A DNA stretch of 64,000 nt from Fusibacter ferrireducens (GCF_015352425.1 NZ_JADKNH010000008.1:62001-126000), one strand, 5' to 3'; numbered from the stretch's first letter, positions 1 to 11,643 are shown. Notes: a model not told the origin generated them from the sequence alone. A program made the numbers and translations.

Positions 1-1319
1 CCCTTGGATGCCATAAATGCCAAATCCCCTGTATATAAATAATATTGAATAAAGGCATAGGCTATATCTGAATTAATATGATATTGTGCAGTCCCCGCAG
101 GAAAATAACCAGAACACTCAATGCCTGAAATCGTACGCCATGCATACGCAGCACCTTTGTGATGACCTAGCTCATGAGCACGCAATCGCGCCTGAGGCAA
201 TATATGATATCTGTATTCCAGTAACGTCTTTGCACGTTCAGGTTGATTAAAGAGCATCACTGGCAGTACATAGATTTCAGTATCCCAAAAATAATGGCCC
301 TCATAGCCTTCACCTGATAGACCTTTGGCAGAAATATTGGCATTTAGATCTGTCCCTACAGACTGAAGCAACTGATATTGCATATACCTAATCGCACTTT
401 GATCTGATGACGCCCCTTCAATTTCGATGCCTGTTTTCAACCAAAATTCATCCAAATATTGACTTTGTAAGTTCGAAAAATAATCGTAATCATAGCTGTC
501 CTTTAGTTTATTTAAAAGCGGTTGTATATCCATATCTATATTTTCATTTCTCAAGCCATCTGTGAATAAGCAAATTTTATCTAATACGAGATGGTCTTTG
601 CCTTGAATATGCGTTTCTATGGCGCCTGCTTTTGTGATGTGTACCATTTCACTGTTCAAGCCTGTCTTTACATGATGGCGAACCGTTGTCGCCTGTTTGA
701 TAGATGTGTTTTGAGTCTGCATCATCACATGAACATCTTCGCCCTCATGGGAGAGTGCCATGAGTTTCATCAATTGGGTATGACTTTGCCCTGTCCGTGG
801 ATCATTGGGATTGCTATAGTTTTCAATGTTGGTATCACAAATGCTCACCAGTTCTATGACGCCTTCATATTGAACCTCTATCCTATAGACCAAAATATTT
901 TTTTCTACAAAAGAGGCCAATCTTTTAAAGCATAACTGTGCTTTTCTACCCGATTTTGTTATAAAAATGTAGCTTCGACGCGTTTCGCCCTTTAAGTAAT
1001 CCAAAGTTCTCAAATACGCTTGATAACGCCCTTCCACAAGACCTGCCGGTTCTCCGTCAAGGTAGACTGCACAAGTTTGCGTATCCAATAAACGAGGTTG
1101 CTTATCCTGAACGGTTGGAAACCCGTATGCCATTTCCGCATGTACCATTGGCACTCTGTCATAGAGCCCGTTGATATATGTACCTCTGATGGAATCTCCC
1201 TCTGGATAGCCTTCCTCAAAGCATCCTCTGACACCTATGTAGCCATTGCCCACCATAAATAAGCTCTCATCCAATATTTGTGTTTTAGGTTCATAACTAT
1301 TTTTCTCAAACTTCCACAT
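1..1319 (-). CDS. GH65 family disaccharide phosphorylase (3' part beyond window)
   Basis: Reading from an ATG at 1319 the frame stays open to the window edge, giving about 439 residues of a family whose members are usually 750-790 long, so the C-terminal part is missing. The start has AGGAGG nine bases upstream. Visible hallmarks are the WDTE motif followed by a GHHKGAAYAW segment and a GIEC...GTAQYHIN segment, which carries the candidate general-acid Glu. Known GH65 enzymes phosphorolyse maltose, kojibiose, trehalose or nigerose to a sugar phosphate plus glucose in the cytoplasm; GTAQYHIN is more typical of the kojibiose/trehalose branch, but specificity cannot be fixed here. It lies about 55 bp after the terminator hairpin of the ABC importer operon and probably acts on the imported sugar. 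Family assignment is confident; substrate is inferred. Confidence 0.88.
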   Translation of the reverse strand, partial: MWKFEKNSYEPKTQILDESLFMVGNGYIGVRGCFEEGYPEGDSIRGTYINGLYDRVPMVHAEMAYGFPTVQDKQPRLLDTQTCAVYLDGEPAGLVEGRYQAYLRTLDYLKGETRRSYIFITKSGRKAQLCFKRLASFVEKNILVYRIEVQYEGVIELVSICDTNIENYSNPNDPRTGQSHTQLMKLMALSHEGEDVHVMMQTQNTSIKQATTVRHHVKTGLNSEMVHITKAGAIETHIQGKDHLVLDKICLFTDGLRNENIDMDIQPLLNKLKDSYDYDYFSNLQSQYLDEFWLKTGIEIEGASSDQSAIRYMQYQLLQSVGTDLNANISAKGLSGEGYEGHYFWDTEIYVLPVMLFNQPERAKTLLEYRYHILPQARLRAHELGHHKGAAYAWRTISGIECSGYFPAGTAQYHINSDIAYAFIQYYLYTGDLAFMASK

Positions 1320-1373
1320 CGTGTATGCCTCCTAAGAATCATAGTGTATTCATCTGTTGATCTCTCTATTAAA

Positions 1374-1406
1374 AATTAACCATGACGATTTTTGCCATGG
1401 TTAATT
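1374..1406 (-). terminator. Terminator after the sugar ABC importer
   Basis: A perfect 11-bp stem (1374-1384 with 1396-1406) is followed, reading leftward, by a TTTTT run. It should end or attenuate transcription from the importer genes before the GH65 gene, whose start is about 55 bp further on. Confidence 0.75.
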
Positions 1407-1436
1407 TGTTTAAATCATATATAATTGGGGTCGCTT

Positions 1437-2297
1437 CTATTTTATTGAACCGGCAACCATCCCTTTGATAATGTGCTTTTGACCTGCAATAAACCCTACG
1501 ACAATTGGGAATGCTGCCATGAGTACCGCTGTCATAATGAGATCCCATTTTTTGACGAACGAACCTGCAAAAGCTCTGATGGCGAGCGGAATAGTCTGAA
1601 TTTCTTGACCTACGCCCAAAACAAGCGATGGCAAAAGAAAATCATTCCAAATCCAAATCGCATTTAAGATGCAAATGGTTACAAAGATCGGTTTTAAAAT
1701 AGGCATGATAATTCTAAAGAAAATTTGAGGTTTAGAACAGCCGTCAATAAGTGCCGCTTCTTCAAGTTCGGCAGGAATAGACTTTATAAACCCATGAAAC
1801 ATGAAGACGGCCAGCGGTGAACCAAACCCAATATAGGCAAATATCATACCGTGATAGGTTCTGAGCATGCTGATCCCAATGGTTTCATTGATGATTCTAA
1901 ACAGTGCAACAAGTGGAAACATAACCACTTGAAAAGGTATGATGAGACCACAAATAAAGAGTAAAAATACAAAGGTAGATGTTCTGGTCTTGGTTCTTAC
2001 CAAAACCCACGCTGCCATGGCTGAAAACACAGCTATGGAAATTAGAGATAAGACCGTAATGAGCACTGAAGCATAAACACTTGAAGCATATCGAATACTT
2101 GGACTGCTCCAGATGGTCTTGATATTCGTAAAAATTTGACCCCAATGCGTTGGAAATGCAATTGGATCAGTGATAATTTCCAGTGATGCCTTCGCCGAGT
2201 TAATCACCACTATAAAAAATGGAAAAAGTGTCAGAAGAAAAAAAGCAATTGTAATGATTTGTAGGAATATGGTTGTAATTGTTTTCTTTGTCTTCAT
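1437..2297 (-). CDS. Sugar ABC transporter permease, MalG type
   Basis: A 286-residue inner-membrane permease with about six hydrophobic segments. The EAA loop that docks the ATPase is visible as ELEEAALIDGCSKPQIFFRI near residues 178-197, in the form typical of the CUT1 carbohydrate family (MalG-like). Its ATG shares one base with the stop codon of the preceding permease gene (TAATG), with AGGAGG ten bases upstream, so the two are translationally coupled. No ATPase gene is nearby. CUT1 importers in this lineage often share a distant MsmX-type ATPase, so the energy subunit is probably elsewhere. The substrate is likely an oligosaccharide or disaccharide given the GH65 and GH13 neighbours; this is inferred. 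Confidence 0.92.
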   Translation of the reverse strand: MKTKKTITTIFLQIITIAFFLLTLFPFFIVVINSAKASLEIITDPIAFPTHWGQIFTNIKTIWSSPSIRYASSVYASVLITVLSLISIAVFSAMAAWVLVRTKTRTSTFVFLLFICGLIIPFQVVMFPLVALFRIINETIGISMLRTYHGMIFAYIGFGSPLAVFMFHGFIKSIPAELEEAALIDGCSKPQIFFRIIMPILKPIFVTICILNAIWIWNDFLLPSLVLGVGQEIQTIPLAIRAFAGSFVKKWDLIMTAVLMAAFPIVVGFIAGQKHIIKGMVAGSIK

Positions 2298-3202
2298 TAC
2301 ATTTCAACCTCCTTCTTCTTATTATAGTAAACCTGTCCTATGGAAATAATTGAAAGTACCAGGAAGAATATAATCGCTCTTGCCTGACCTTCAGCCATGT
2401 TGTTATATTTAAAGGCAACGTTATAGATATTAAGTGCCAAAAGTTCTGTTGAATTTACGACTTGATCTTGATACATCGCAGTTGGACCGCCATTTGTGAG
2501 TGCCAAAATAATATCAAACTGCTTAAACGAATTGACAAGCGTCAAGAAAGAAGTAATTGTGAAAGCTTGAGCGATCATTGGAATTGTGATGTTCACAAGT
2601 TTCTGCCAGAAATTTGCGCCATCAATCTCACTCGCTTCTAATAGTTCTTGAGGTACATTGAGAAGTGCCGCCACATAGATCATCATAATGTAACCTGCAT
2701 ATTGCCATGTAAATGCTAAAATTAGACCAAATAATGTCCAGTTTGGATCAGCCAATATCAGTAAGTTTTCAATGGCTTCAATCCCAAGTAATGCCCCAAT
2801 AGAAGGCACAACACTTTTAAAGATAAATTGCCAAATATAACCGAGTACTAAGCCCCCGATTAAATTTGGAATAAAAAAGCCTGCACGGTATAGATTTCTA
2901 AATCGGATTTCCCTTGTTACCAAAAATGCAAATGTTAGTGCAACCACATTGATCGAAATAACACTGAGCAATGTGAATAAAAACGTTCTCATGAATGAAT
3001 ATCTAAAGGATACATCGGAGAACATTGCCTTATAATTTTCAAGCCCTACCCAGGTCGGTTTCACCCCTGCAATAGCGGTCCAGTCCGTCATGGAATAATA
3101 AAGTCCCATAATGAACGGTATGATAACCACCACTAAAAATGAAATTAAAGCAGGTGCAAGAAACAACCAAAAGACCAGTTTGTCATTTTTCTGTTTCTTC
3201 AT
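2297..3202 (-). CDS. Sugar ABC transporter permease, MalF type
   Basis: A 301-residue membrane protein with six predicted hydrophobic segments and an EAA loop (ELLEASEIDGANFWQKLVNI) near residue 190, which places it with the MalF/UgpA half of CUT1 sugar importers. It pairs with the MalG-type permease downstream to form the transmembrane channel. The gene starts about 140 bp after the binding-protein gene, and the gap holds a stable hairpin without a strong T-tract. That arrangement commonly keeps binding-protein mRNA more abundant than permease mRNA. Confidence 0.92.
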   Translation of the reverse strand: MKKQKNDKLVFWLFLAPALISFLVVVIIPFIMGLYYSMTDWTAIAGVKPTWVGLENYKAMFSDVSFRYSFMRTFLFTLLSVISINVVALTFAFLVTREIRFRNLYRAGFFIPNLIGGLVLGYIWQFIFKSVVPSIGALLGIEAIENLLILADPNWTLFGLILAFTWQYAGYIMMIYVAALLNVPQELLEASEIDGANFWQKLVNITIPMIAQAFTITSFLTLVNSFKQFDIILALTNGGPTAMYQDQVVNSTELLALNIYNVAFKYNNMAEGQARAIIFFLVLSIISIGQVYYNKKKEVEM

Positions 3203-3285
3203 ATTATCCCCTTCTCACTTATTATCAATACTATACTGGTGATGTCATCAACACATATAGTTTATGCCCGATTGACAAATTCTAT

Positions 3286-3311
3286 AAAAGGGTGTTGTTA
3301 AACACCCTTTT
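3286..3311 (-). other. Intercistronic hairpin between binding protein and permease genes
   Basis: Arms 3286-3296 and 3301-3311 form a perfect 11-bp stem with a 4-nt loop. Reading leftward it is followed only by a short, interrupted T-run, so it could be a partial terminator or a 3'-end stabilising hairpin that sets a higher level for the sugar-binding protein than for the permeases. Confidence 0.65.
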
Positions 3312-3339
3312 AAATTTTACCCTATTGCCTTAATACCTA

Positions 3340-4590
3340 TTATTTTAACGCTTCAATTTTGCCAGCTAATTGGTCGATAAACTCTTGTTTATTGATATCC
3401 CCTTTAGCAAAACTTTCATATAGAGGTGCTATTGTGCCCATACCAAATCCGTCTGGCATATCATTTTGCAACCAAGTATATGCAGTGCCCTTCGCAAGCC
3501 ACTCAGAAATATTTGCAGAAAGAGGTGTCGATGGTGTCAATTTTACATTTGTAAATGCAGGAACCATCTTAGCTTCGTTAACCATGTACTCATGACCTTT
3601 TTCATTGGTAGCCATGTAGTTCAAGAAGTCGCGAGCTGCTTGTTGATTTTTGCTATCGCTGTTTATAACATAGAATGATGGTGCACCGATGAAGATGCCA
3701 TTAAATTCACCTTTGACAGACGCATGCGGTGCAAATGCCATAGGGAATGTCACACCATTATCCATCAACCAAGGATCAATCCAGTTGCCTTGATGAATGA
3801 ATACAGATTTTCCAGTTGCAAACTGACCAACTTGTGAATCGTAGTTACCTGTTAAGAGAACAGATTCATCCGCATAATTGAATAGTAATTCTACCCAATC
3901 AGCATATTCTGTCAAACGTTGCATATCTGGTTCGCCGCTAAGTAGTTTATCAAGTACGGTTGTATCACCATATGGTAAACCTGCCGATAAGTATCCATTA
4001 AAGTTATGGAGCCCTGTTACCCATCTCATATCTGGGCCAGCTGCCATAGCCACCACAGAAGTGATGCCTAGATCTGCTTTCATAGCATCAATTTTTTCAA
4101 ATGCCGCTTTGTAGCCTTCTTGTGAAGTCAATGTCGCTGGGTCAACGCCTGCTTTATCAAGCAAGTCTTTGTTATATGCCATACCCCAGCCTTCAACTGC
4201 CACAGGGAAACCATAAACCTTGCCGTCAGCCATAAATTCCAAAGAAGTCAAGTCAATCCATTGATCTCCTTCAAATGGTGCAAGTTTGGATTTCCAAGTA
4301 TTGTATCCGCCCATACCTTCAATGACAAAGATATCTGGTTGACGATCTGACTGGAATTCTGCCTTTAAATTCTCAGCATAAGGTGTATCCCCACCAGAGG
4401 TTTTAACGGTTACTTTGACACCTGTTTCTTTTGTGTAAGCTGCTGCAAACGCTGTTAATTGTTCGCCGATTTCAACTTTGTTTTGGTAAATAACAACGGT
4501 TTGTTCTTCTTTAGTAGAAGATTGACTGCATCCTGACAACATCGATAATGCTAAAACCAATACTAATATTAACGCTAAACTCTTCTTCAT
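3340..4590 (-). CDS. Extracellular sugar-binding lipoprotein of ABC importer
   Basis: A 416-residue solute-binding protein of the MalE-like (SBP family 1) type. The N-terminus is a lipoprotein signal: MKK, a hydrophobic stretch, then the lipobox LSGC with the acceptor Cys at residue 20. The mature protein would be anchored to the outer face of the membrane and hand substrate to the MalF/MalG pair. Aromatic and acidic residues are frequent, as in carbohydrate binders. It is first in its operon and is preceded by a promoter that carries a palindromic operator in its spacer, the same operator found in front of the amylosucrase-type gene. The exact sugar is unknown. Confidence 0.92.
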   Translation of the reverse strand: MKKSLALILVLVLALSMLSGCSQSSTKEEQTVVIYQNKVEIGEQLTAFAAAYTKETGVKVTVKTSGGDTPYAENLKAEFQSDRQPDIFVIEGMGGYNTWKSKLAPFEGDQWIDLTSLEFMADGKVYGFPVAVEGWGMAYNKDLLDKAGVDPATLTSQEGYKAAFEKIDAMKADLGITSVVAMAAGPDMRWVTGLHNFNGYLSAGLPYGDTTVLDKLLSGEPDMQRLTEYADWVELLFNYADESVLLTGNYDSQVGQFATGKSVFIHQGNWIDPWLMDNGVTFPMAFAPHASVKGEFNGIFIGAPSFYVINSDSKNQQAARDFLNYMATNEKGHEYMVNEAKMVPAFTNVKLTPSTPLSANISEWLAKGTAYTWLQNDMPDGFGMGTIAPLYESFAKGDINKQEFIDQLAGKIEALK

Positions 4591-4707
4591 TTTCGTTCCC
4601 CCTTTAGGAATTTGTTATAGTACTACTTTAGTTCGACCGGCAAATCCATAAATATCGCCAGCATTACACTTATACCCAAACTATTTATAGAATAATCTGT
4701 TAATTAT

Positions 4708-4736
4708 ATTATAGGAAACCGGTTTCATGTTTACAA
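4708..4736 (-). promoter_or_regulatory. Promoter with palindromic operator, sugar importer operon
   Basis: On the minus strand TTGTAA (4731-4736), a 17-bp spacer and TATAAT (4708-4713) form a good sigma-A promoter. The spacer contains the perfect palindrome GAAACCGGTTTC at 4715-4726. Symmetric CG-centred operators of this form are typical of LacI-family sugar repressors; no such repressor gene is in the window. A repressor bound here would sit between the two promoter elements. Confidence 0.8.
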
Positions 4737-4878
4737 GTCTTTTTTTCTTTTTTTCACATTTTTTTTTAAAACCTTTGCTCTTCTAAGTCATATTTGCATG
4801 GCTTTTTAGAAACATATTTCTCATTTGGATTTTTAAATGCCATTTATTGCGATCCAAATTGACATATGGGTTTGACTT

Positions 4879-6714
4879 TTAAAGACCTTGTTTTGTAGCC
4901 ACCAAGTACTCATAAGGACCAAGAAGTATTTTTTCTTCTTCAAAGAAAAGCTTCTTCCCTTGTAATAAATCTGTCCAAGTACCATGATACCCATAACGCT
5001 TTAAATCAGTTGTATAAACCCACTGACGATCTTCAGTCATGTTGAAGAGCAAAAGATTGTCCTCAAACTGGTCTCTGATAACCTGTTGAATCAGAAGGAC
5101 ATGTTCATTTCCAATGAGAAGTGGCTGATCCTCAACAATGTACTTTTTGCCGTATATCCGCTTTCTAAAATCGATTAGCTCTCTTATGGCATCGAACAAT
5201 GGAGACGTTTTAGACCAATCAAAGCGACCACGATGAAGCCACCTTGAATCCTTCATCTTTTTAGGGTCATCCACATAAGAATAATCATTGAGCTGTCCCA
5301 TCTCATCCCCTGCGTAAAGCATTGGAATGCCTTTTCTCAATAAGATCAATGCATGAATCAACAAAATGCGCTTATGTGCAAGTTCAATCTGGTATCGATC
5401 GGATGCGCGAATTGCCTTTTCAAGTCCTGCAAGGCTGGCAAGAGTACCAGAGTTTCGTGCATCCTGCTTTTCTGGATTGTATTCATAGAGCTCACCGATT
5501 GAAAAACTGCCATCCAGAGAACCCAAGTAAAAGTCGATTAGAAAATTTTTATGCGCTTGTGGATCAAATCCCAAATTCCTGATCCTTGTCTCATCAAGTC
5601 CCCAACCAATATCATCATGGCAACGTGCATAATTGATCCATACGCTTTGCTCAGGCAGCTCATATTTGGGCATAAGCGCCATATGCCGCGCATCTCTTGT
5701 GGCAATGCTATTCCAGATTTCAACCATATAGGAAGCGTTGTAAAGCGCATGACATTCCAAGCGATCTTCTCTGCCGAAATATCTTACAATGACGCTTGGA
5801 GAGACGATCGCCTCTCCCAAAAGTGCTGTGGAAGGTGCACATATGCCGATGATATCCCTAAACAGACTGAGAATCATATGTACTTCAGGCAAGTTCTTGC
5901 AATCGGAGCCTAATGTTTTCCAAATGTAAGGAATCGCATCGAGTCGAATCATATCGACACCAATGTTGGCTAAAAACAAGAGGTTCGACGCCATTTCATG
6001 AAAGACTTCTGGATTTTGATAGTTCAAGTCCCACTGATAAGGATAAAACGTCGTCATGACGTATTTCCCAATGGCCTCATAAAAAGTGAAGTTTCCCGGT
6101 GCCACCGTTGGAAACACTTCGCCAAGATGTGATTCAAATGCATTTGGAATCGCAGCATCATCGTACATCAGGTAGTAGTTCTGATATTTTTCTTCTCCTT
6201 TTAAAGCCTTGAGTGCCCACTCGTGATCATTTGAAGTGTGATTGATCACATAGTCTATACAAATTTTAATGCCCTTTCGGTGAAATTCTGAAATCACGGC
6301 TTTAAAGTCTTTCATATCACCTACTCTTGGATCAATTTTTCGATAATTCTTCACAGCGTATCCGCCGTCGTTTTCACCTACCCTTGGCATGAGTAATGGC
6401 ATCAGATGAACCAAACTGATCCCCAAATCGCTAAAGTGATCTGCATGTGTCTTTAATTGCTTGAGATCATCAGAAAACAAGTCCACATAAAGCATCATGC
6501 CCACGGTTTCTCCCGAAGCCGTCCAGTCGGTTGTCTTCAAATCTTTATCAATATAAGCACTGGTTCTTCCCACAAAACTTTCCAGCATCATATGCGTCAA
6601 ACGGTCAAATGCCGCTTCACAATCTGGATACAGTCTGCCATATTTTATCTTAAGTTCTTCTCTACAACTTGCCAATCTTTGATTAAAAATCAAAGCCTTC
6701 TCATTTTTTTGCAT
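4879..6714 (-). CDS. Amylosucrase-family GH13 glucosidase/transglucosylase
   Basis: A 611-residue cytoplasmic (no signal peptide) GH13 enzyme of the amylosucrase subfamily. The four conserved regions are visible: DYVINHTSND (about 154-163), VDMIRLDAI with the nucleophile D259, LLGEAIVSP with the acid/base E301, and CHDDIGW with H366 and D367. The CHDDIGW form, a helical N-terminal domain of about 70 residues and the total length fit amylosucrase (sucrose to alpha-glucan plus fructose) or the related sucrose hydrolases, rather than alpha-amylase. Its promoter carries the same operator as the ABC importer, so the two are probably co-regulated. Whether it transfers glucose or simply hydrolyses the sugar cannot be told from sequence alone. 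Confidence 0.85.
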   Translation of the reverse strand: MQKNEKALIFNQRLASCREELKIKYGRLYPDCEAAFDRLTHMMLESFVGRTSAYIDKDLKTTDWTASGETVGMMLYVDLFSDDLKQLKTHADHFSDLGISLVHLMPLLMPRVGENDGGYAVKNYRKIDPRVGDMKDFKAVISEFHRKGIKICIDYVINHTSNDHEWALKALKGEEKYQNYYLMYDDAAIPNAFESHLGEVFPTVAPGNFTFYEAIGKYVMTTFYPYQWDLNYQNPEVFHEMASNLLFLANIGVDMIRLDAIPYIWKTLGSDCKNLPEVHMILSLFRDIIGICAPSTALLGEAIVSPSVIVRYFGREDRLECHALYNASYMVEIWNSIATRDARHMALMPKYELPEQSVWINYARCHDDIGWGLDETRIRNLGFDPQAHKNFLIDFYLGSLDGSFSIGELYEYNPEKQDARNSGTLASLAGLEKAIRASDRYQIELAHKRILLIHALILLRKGIPMLYAGDEMGQLNDYSYVDDPKKMKDSRWLHRGRFDWSKTSPLFDAIRELIDFRKRIYGKKYIVEDQPLLIGNEHVLLIQQVIRDQFEDNLLLFNMTEDRQWVYTTDLKRYGYHGTWTDLLQGKKLFFEEEKILLGPYEYLVATKQGL

Positions 6715-6741
6715 AAGAACACCTCCTCATACTCTAATTTC

Positions 6742-6770
6742 ATTTTAGGAAACCGGTTTCATTTAGTCAA
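6742..6770 (-). promoter_or_regulatory. Promoter with palindromic operator, amylosucrase-type gene
   Basis: On the minus strand TTGACT (6765-6770), a 17-bp spacer and TAAAAT (6742-6747). The same perfect palindrome GAAACCGGTTTC lies at 6749-6760, at exactly the same place in the spacer as in the importer promoter. The identity extends to 16 bp (6747-6762 versus 4713-4728). Confidence 0.8.
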
Positions 6771-6930
6771 GTTTTTTTTGCTTTATCCCCAAAATAGTGT
6801 CAACATCTCATAGATTATCACTATGCAACTCAATTTTGTTTTCACCATTATATATATTTCATTAATTGTAATTTATGTAATTATTATTATAACTAATTTT
6901 TGCCGACATAATATTTTTTTAAAAAAACAT

Positions 6931-7057
6931 CTATTCGAAAATAATATTGCCTTCTGAATAGTCCATAATATAAAGGCCTTCGTCTGATAGCTTAATTTTT
7001 CACACTTCTCGCCATTTGCCTACATCCTTATAAGTACCCATTCTTATAAGTACCCAT
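6931..7057 (-). pseudogene. Possible remnant of a small coding region
   Basis: Reading leftward from an ATG at 7057, a 16-bp tandem duplication breaks the frame almost at once. If one duplicate unit is removed, the frame runs on as GKWREV, a single TGA, then KIKLSDEGLY and DYSEGNIIFE, and ends in TAG at 6931. The protein-like composition suggests a decayed gene end, but there is no ribosome-binding site and I do not recognise the family, so this is tentative. The rest of 6771-7117 is AT-rich and shows nothing else I can name. Confidence 0.25.
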
Positions 7058-7058
7058 T
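7027..7058. repeat. Perfect 16-bp tandem duplication
   Basis: CTTATAAGTACCCATT occurs twice back to back (7027-7042 and 7043-7058). Two identical units suggest a recent slippage duplication in the intergenic region. It lies inside the possible gene remnant and shifts its frame. Confidence 0.9.
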
Positions 7059-7117
7059 TCTATTTTCAAATCACAATTGTGCTATTATTACTCCGAAACA
7101 TGTCCACAATCTAAAAA

Positions 7118-7158
7118 AGGGATCTATTCAAATATGAGCTCATTTCGAATAAATCCCT
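7118..7158 (-). terminator. Terminator of the PTS/GH1 operon
   Basis: Reading leftward, a long stem (outer arms AGGGATTTATTC and GAATAGATCCCT, with one mismatch) is followed by six Ts. It lies about 95 bp beyond the GH1 stop codon. Confidence 0.7.
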
Positions 7159-7251
7159 CTACTATATTGTGCTATAATGCCTTTAATCGTTGAATACTAA
7201 TGCATAATTCCAAAGTTTCGTTCAATTGTTAATTTTGTCATCATTACATTT

Positions 7252-10529
<3,278 letters not shown>

Positions 10530-10548
10530 AATGACCCAACTCCTTCCC

Positions 10549-10577
10549 AAAATGAATTTTTGATTCGAATTCATTTT
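10549..10577. promoter_or_regulatory. Candidate operator between rpiR and PTS gene
   Basis: A perfect 10-bp inverted repeat (AAAATGAATT at 10549-10558, AATTCATTTT at 10568-10577) with a 9-bp spacer lies 20 bp upstream of the TTG start. TGAAT/ATTCA half-sites are in keeping with RpiR-family operators, and the rpiR-type gene ends less than 100 bp away. It could equally be a short mRNA hairpin in the leader. Confidence 0.5.
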
Positions 10578-10665
10578 ATCACGGTGATGATAAGGTCCTT
10601 GATATTTCGATTTTTGGAAACTATTCAGAAAAAACAGAAAATAATGATATGCTTTAGAGATGGGG

Positions 10666-11478
10666 TTAAAGTTTCTCCCGCCCCTTAGAATACAATCTAT
10701 ATCGATGTACAATTAAATCACTTATAATTTGGAACATGATGGGATGTGTCTGCATTTTAGAAGTATGTTTAAATAAAACGCAAAGGTCAACACGTGGATC
10801 TTGCTCCATCTCCTTATTCGATGTGATCACAACCACTTTTGCCCTAGTCCGATCAAAGACGCTCTTTTCTAAATTGCCCTCTGTAATTTGATATTTTTTA
10901 ATATAATTGCCTGAATTCGTAAAAATGATAATCAATGTATCCTCTCCTGCATTTTCAATGAATTCATCTTGCTTGACATCACTTAATTTGGTAATTATAA
11001 ATTTTTTATTATAAGCCAGTTTAGTTTGAAAATCTATAGCTGCCGACTCTGAATACATAAGGCCAAAGGATGCCACAATTTTATAATCGACTAAATCCTT
11101 GGCGAGTTCATCAATCTTATCCATATCAATGTCATGCCAGTAATCTTTTATATCGCCAATAATGGCTTCAAAATAGCCTTCTAATCCTTTTTCGCTCATA
11201 TAACCCATGACGTTTGTATTGTAGTTCAATTCATTTTTATATCGATTTTCTATAAAGGGCGCTGCCACACGAAAATCTGTATAATCCTCAAATCCAATTT
11301 CTCTGATAAATTTAGAAATGGTCGATTTAGATACATTACACAATTTAGCCAGCTCACTGATGGTCAATTCATTAATCAAATAAAAATTATTGAGCATCGT
11401 CATTGCAATATAATACGGTGTTGAATTATAATCCTCGTCATTCAATACGATTAACAGTCGTTGAAGCAGTAACCCCAT
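10666..11478 (-). CDS. RpiR-family sugar-phosphate-sensing regulator
   Basis: A 270-residue transcription regulator. The N-terminal helix-turn-helix is seen in ISELAKLCNVSKSTISKFIRE (about residues 39-59) and is followed from about residue 110 by a SIS sugar-isomerase-like domain (TNSGNYIKKY, KVVVITSN), which in this family binds a phosphosugar. It lies directly upstream of, and reads toward, the beta-glucoside PTS and GH1 genes, and probably controls them in response to the phosphorylated glucoside. The ATG has GGGAGG seven bases upstream. Whether it activates or represses is unknown. Confidence 0.9.
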   Translation of the reverse strand: MGLLLQRLLIVLNDEDYNSTPYYIAMTMLNNFYLINELTISELAKLCNVSKSTISKFIREIGFEDYTDFRVAAPFIENRYKNELNYNTNVMGYMSEKGLEGYFEAIIGDIKDYWHDIDMDKIDELAKDLVDYKIVASFGLMYSESAAIDFQTKLAYNKKFIITKLSDVKQDEFIENAGEDTLIIIFTNSGNYIKKYQITEGNLEKSVFDRTRAKVVVITSNKEMEQDPRVDLCVLFKHTSKMQTHPIMFQIISDLIVHRYRLYSKGREKL

Positions 11479-11524
11479 TTTATACCTCCCAAATCAAAAT
11501 CGACTTCTTATAATTGCGCTCTAG

Positions 11525-11643
11525 GTTAGAGTGTCAAAATCCAATAGTTGAGCAACCCACGAGCATATGATGTCATTTACGACAAGTACACGATACAGCA
11601 TATGCTCGTGAGTTCGTGCAAAACTAGATTTTGACACTCTAAC
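11525..11643. repeat. 119-bp nested palindromic element
   Basis: The ends are a perfect 17-bp inverted repeat (11525-11541 with 11627-11643). Inside, a second perfect 12-bp inverted repeat (CACGAGCATATG at 11558-11569 with 11599-11610) is separated from the first by an unpaired internal loop of 16 bases on each side. It has no T-tract and no coding capacity, so it is not a simple terminator. It could be a miniature inverted-repeat element or a structured RNA upstream of the rpiR-type gene. No second copy is in the window. Confidence 0.8.

Noticed and set aside
1010-1234. Separate 74-residue gene
   Set aside because: It is an out-of-frame reading inside the GH65 gene, whose own frame carries the family motifs.
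7072-7081. Operator CACAATTGTG
   Set aside because: A 10-bp palindrome alone in AT-rich DNA, not near a promoter or start codon and with no second copy seen.
10530-10712. N-terminal extension of the PTS IIBCA protein
   Set aside because: The long frame overlaps the end of the rpiR-type gene, adds residues unlike the EIIB domain and lacks a ribosome site. The TTG at 10529 has GGAAGGAG and gives the standard EIIB start.
11525-11643. Integron attC site
   Set aside because: Ends begin GTTAGAG and CTCTAAC, close to but not matching the GTTRRRY/RYYYAAC core, and the stem is perfectly paired without extrahelical bases. No integrase gene is near.
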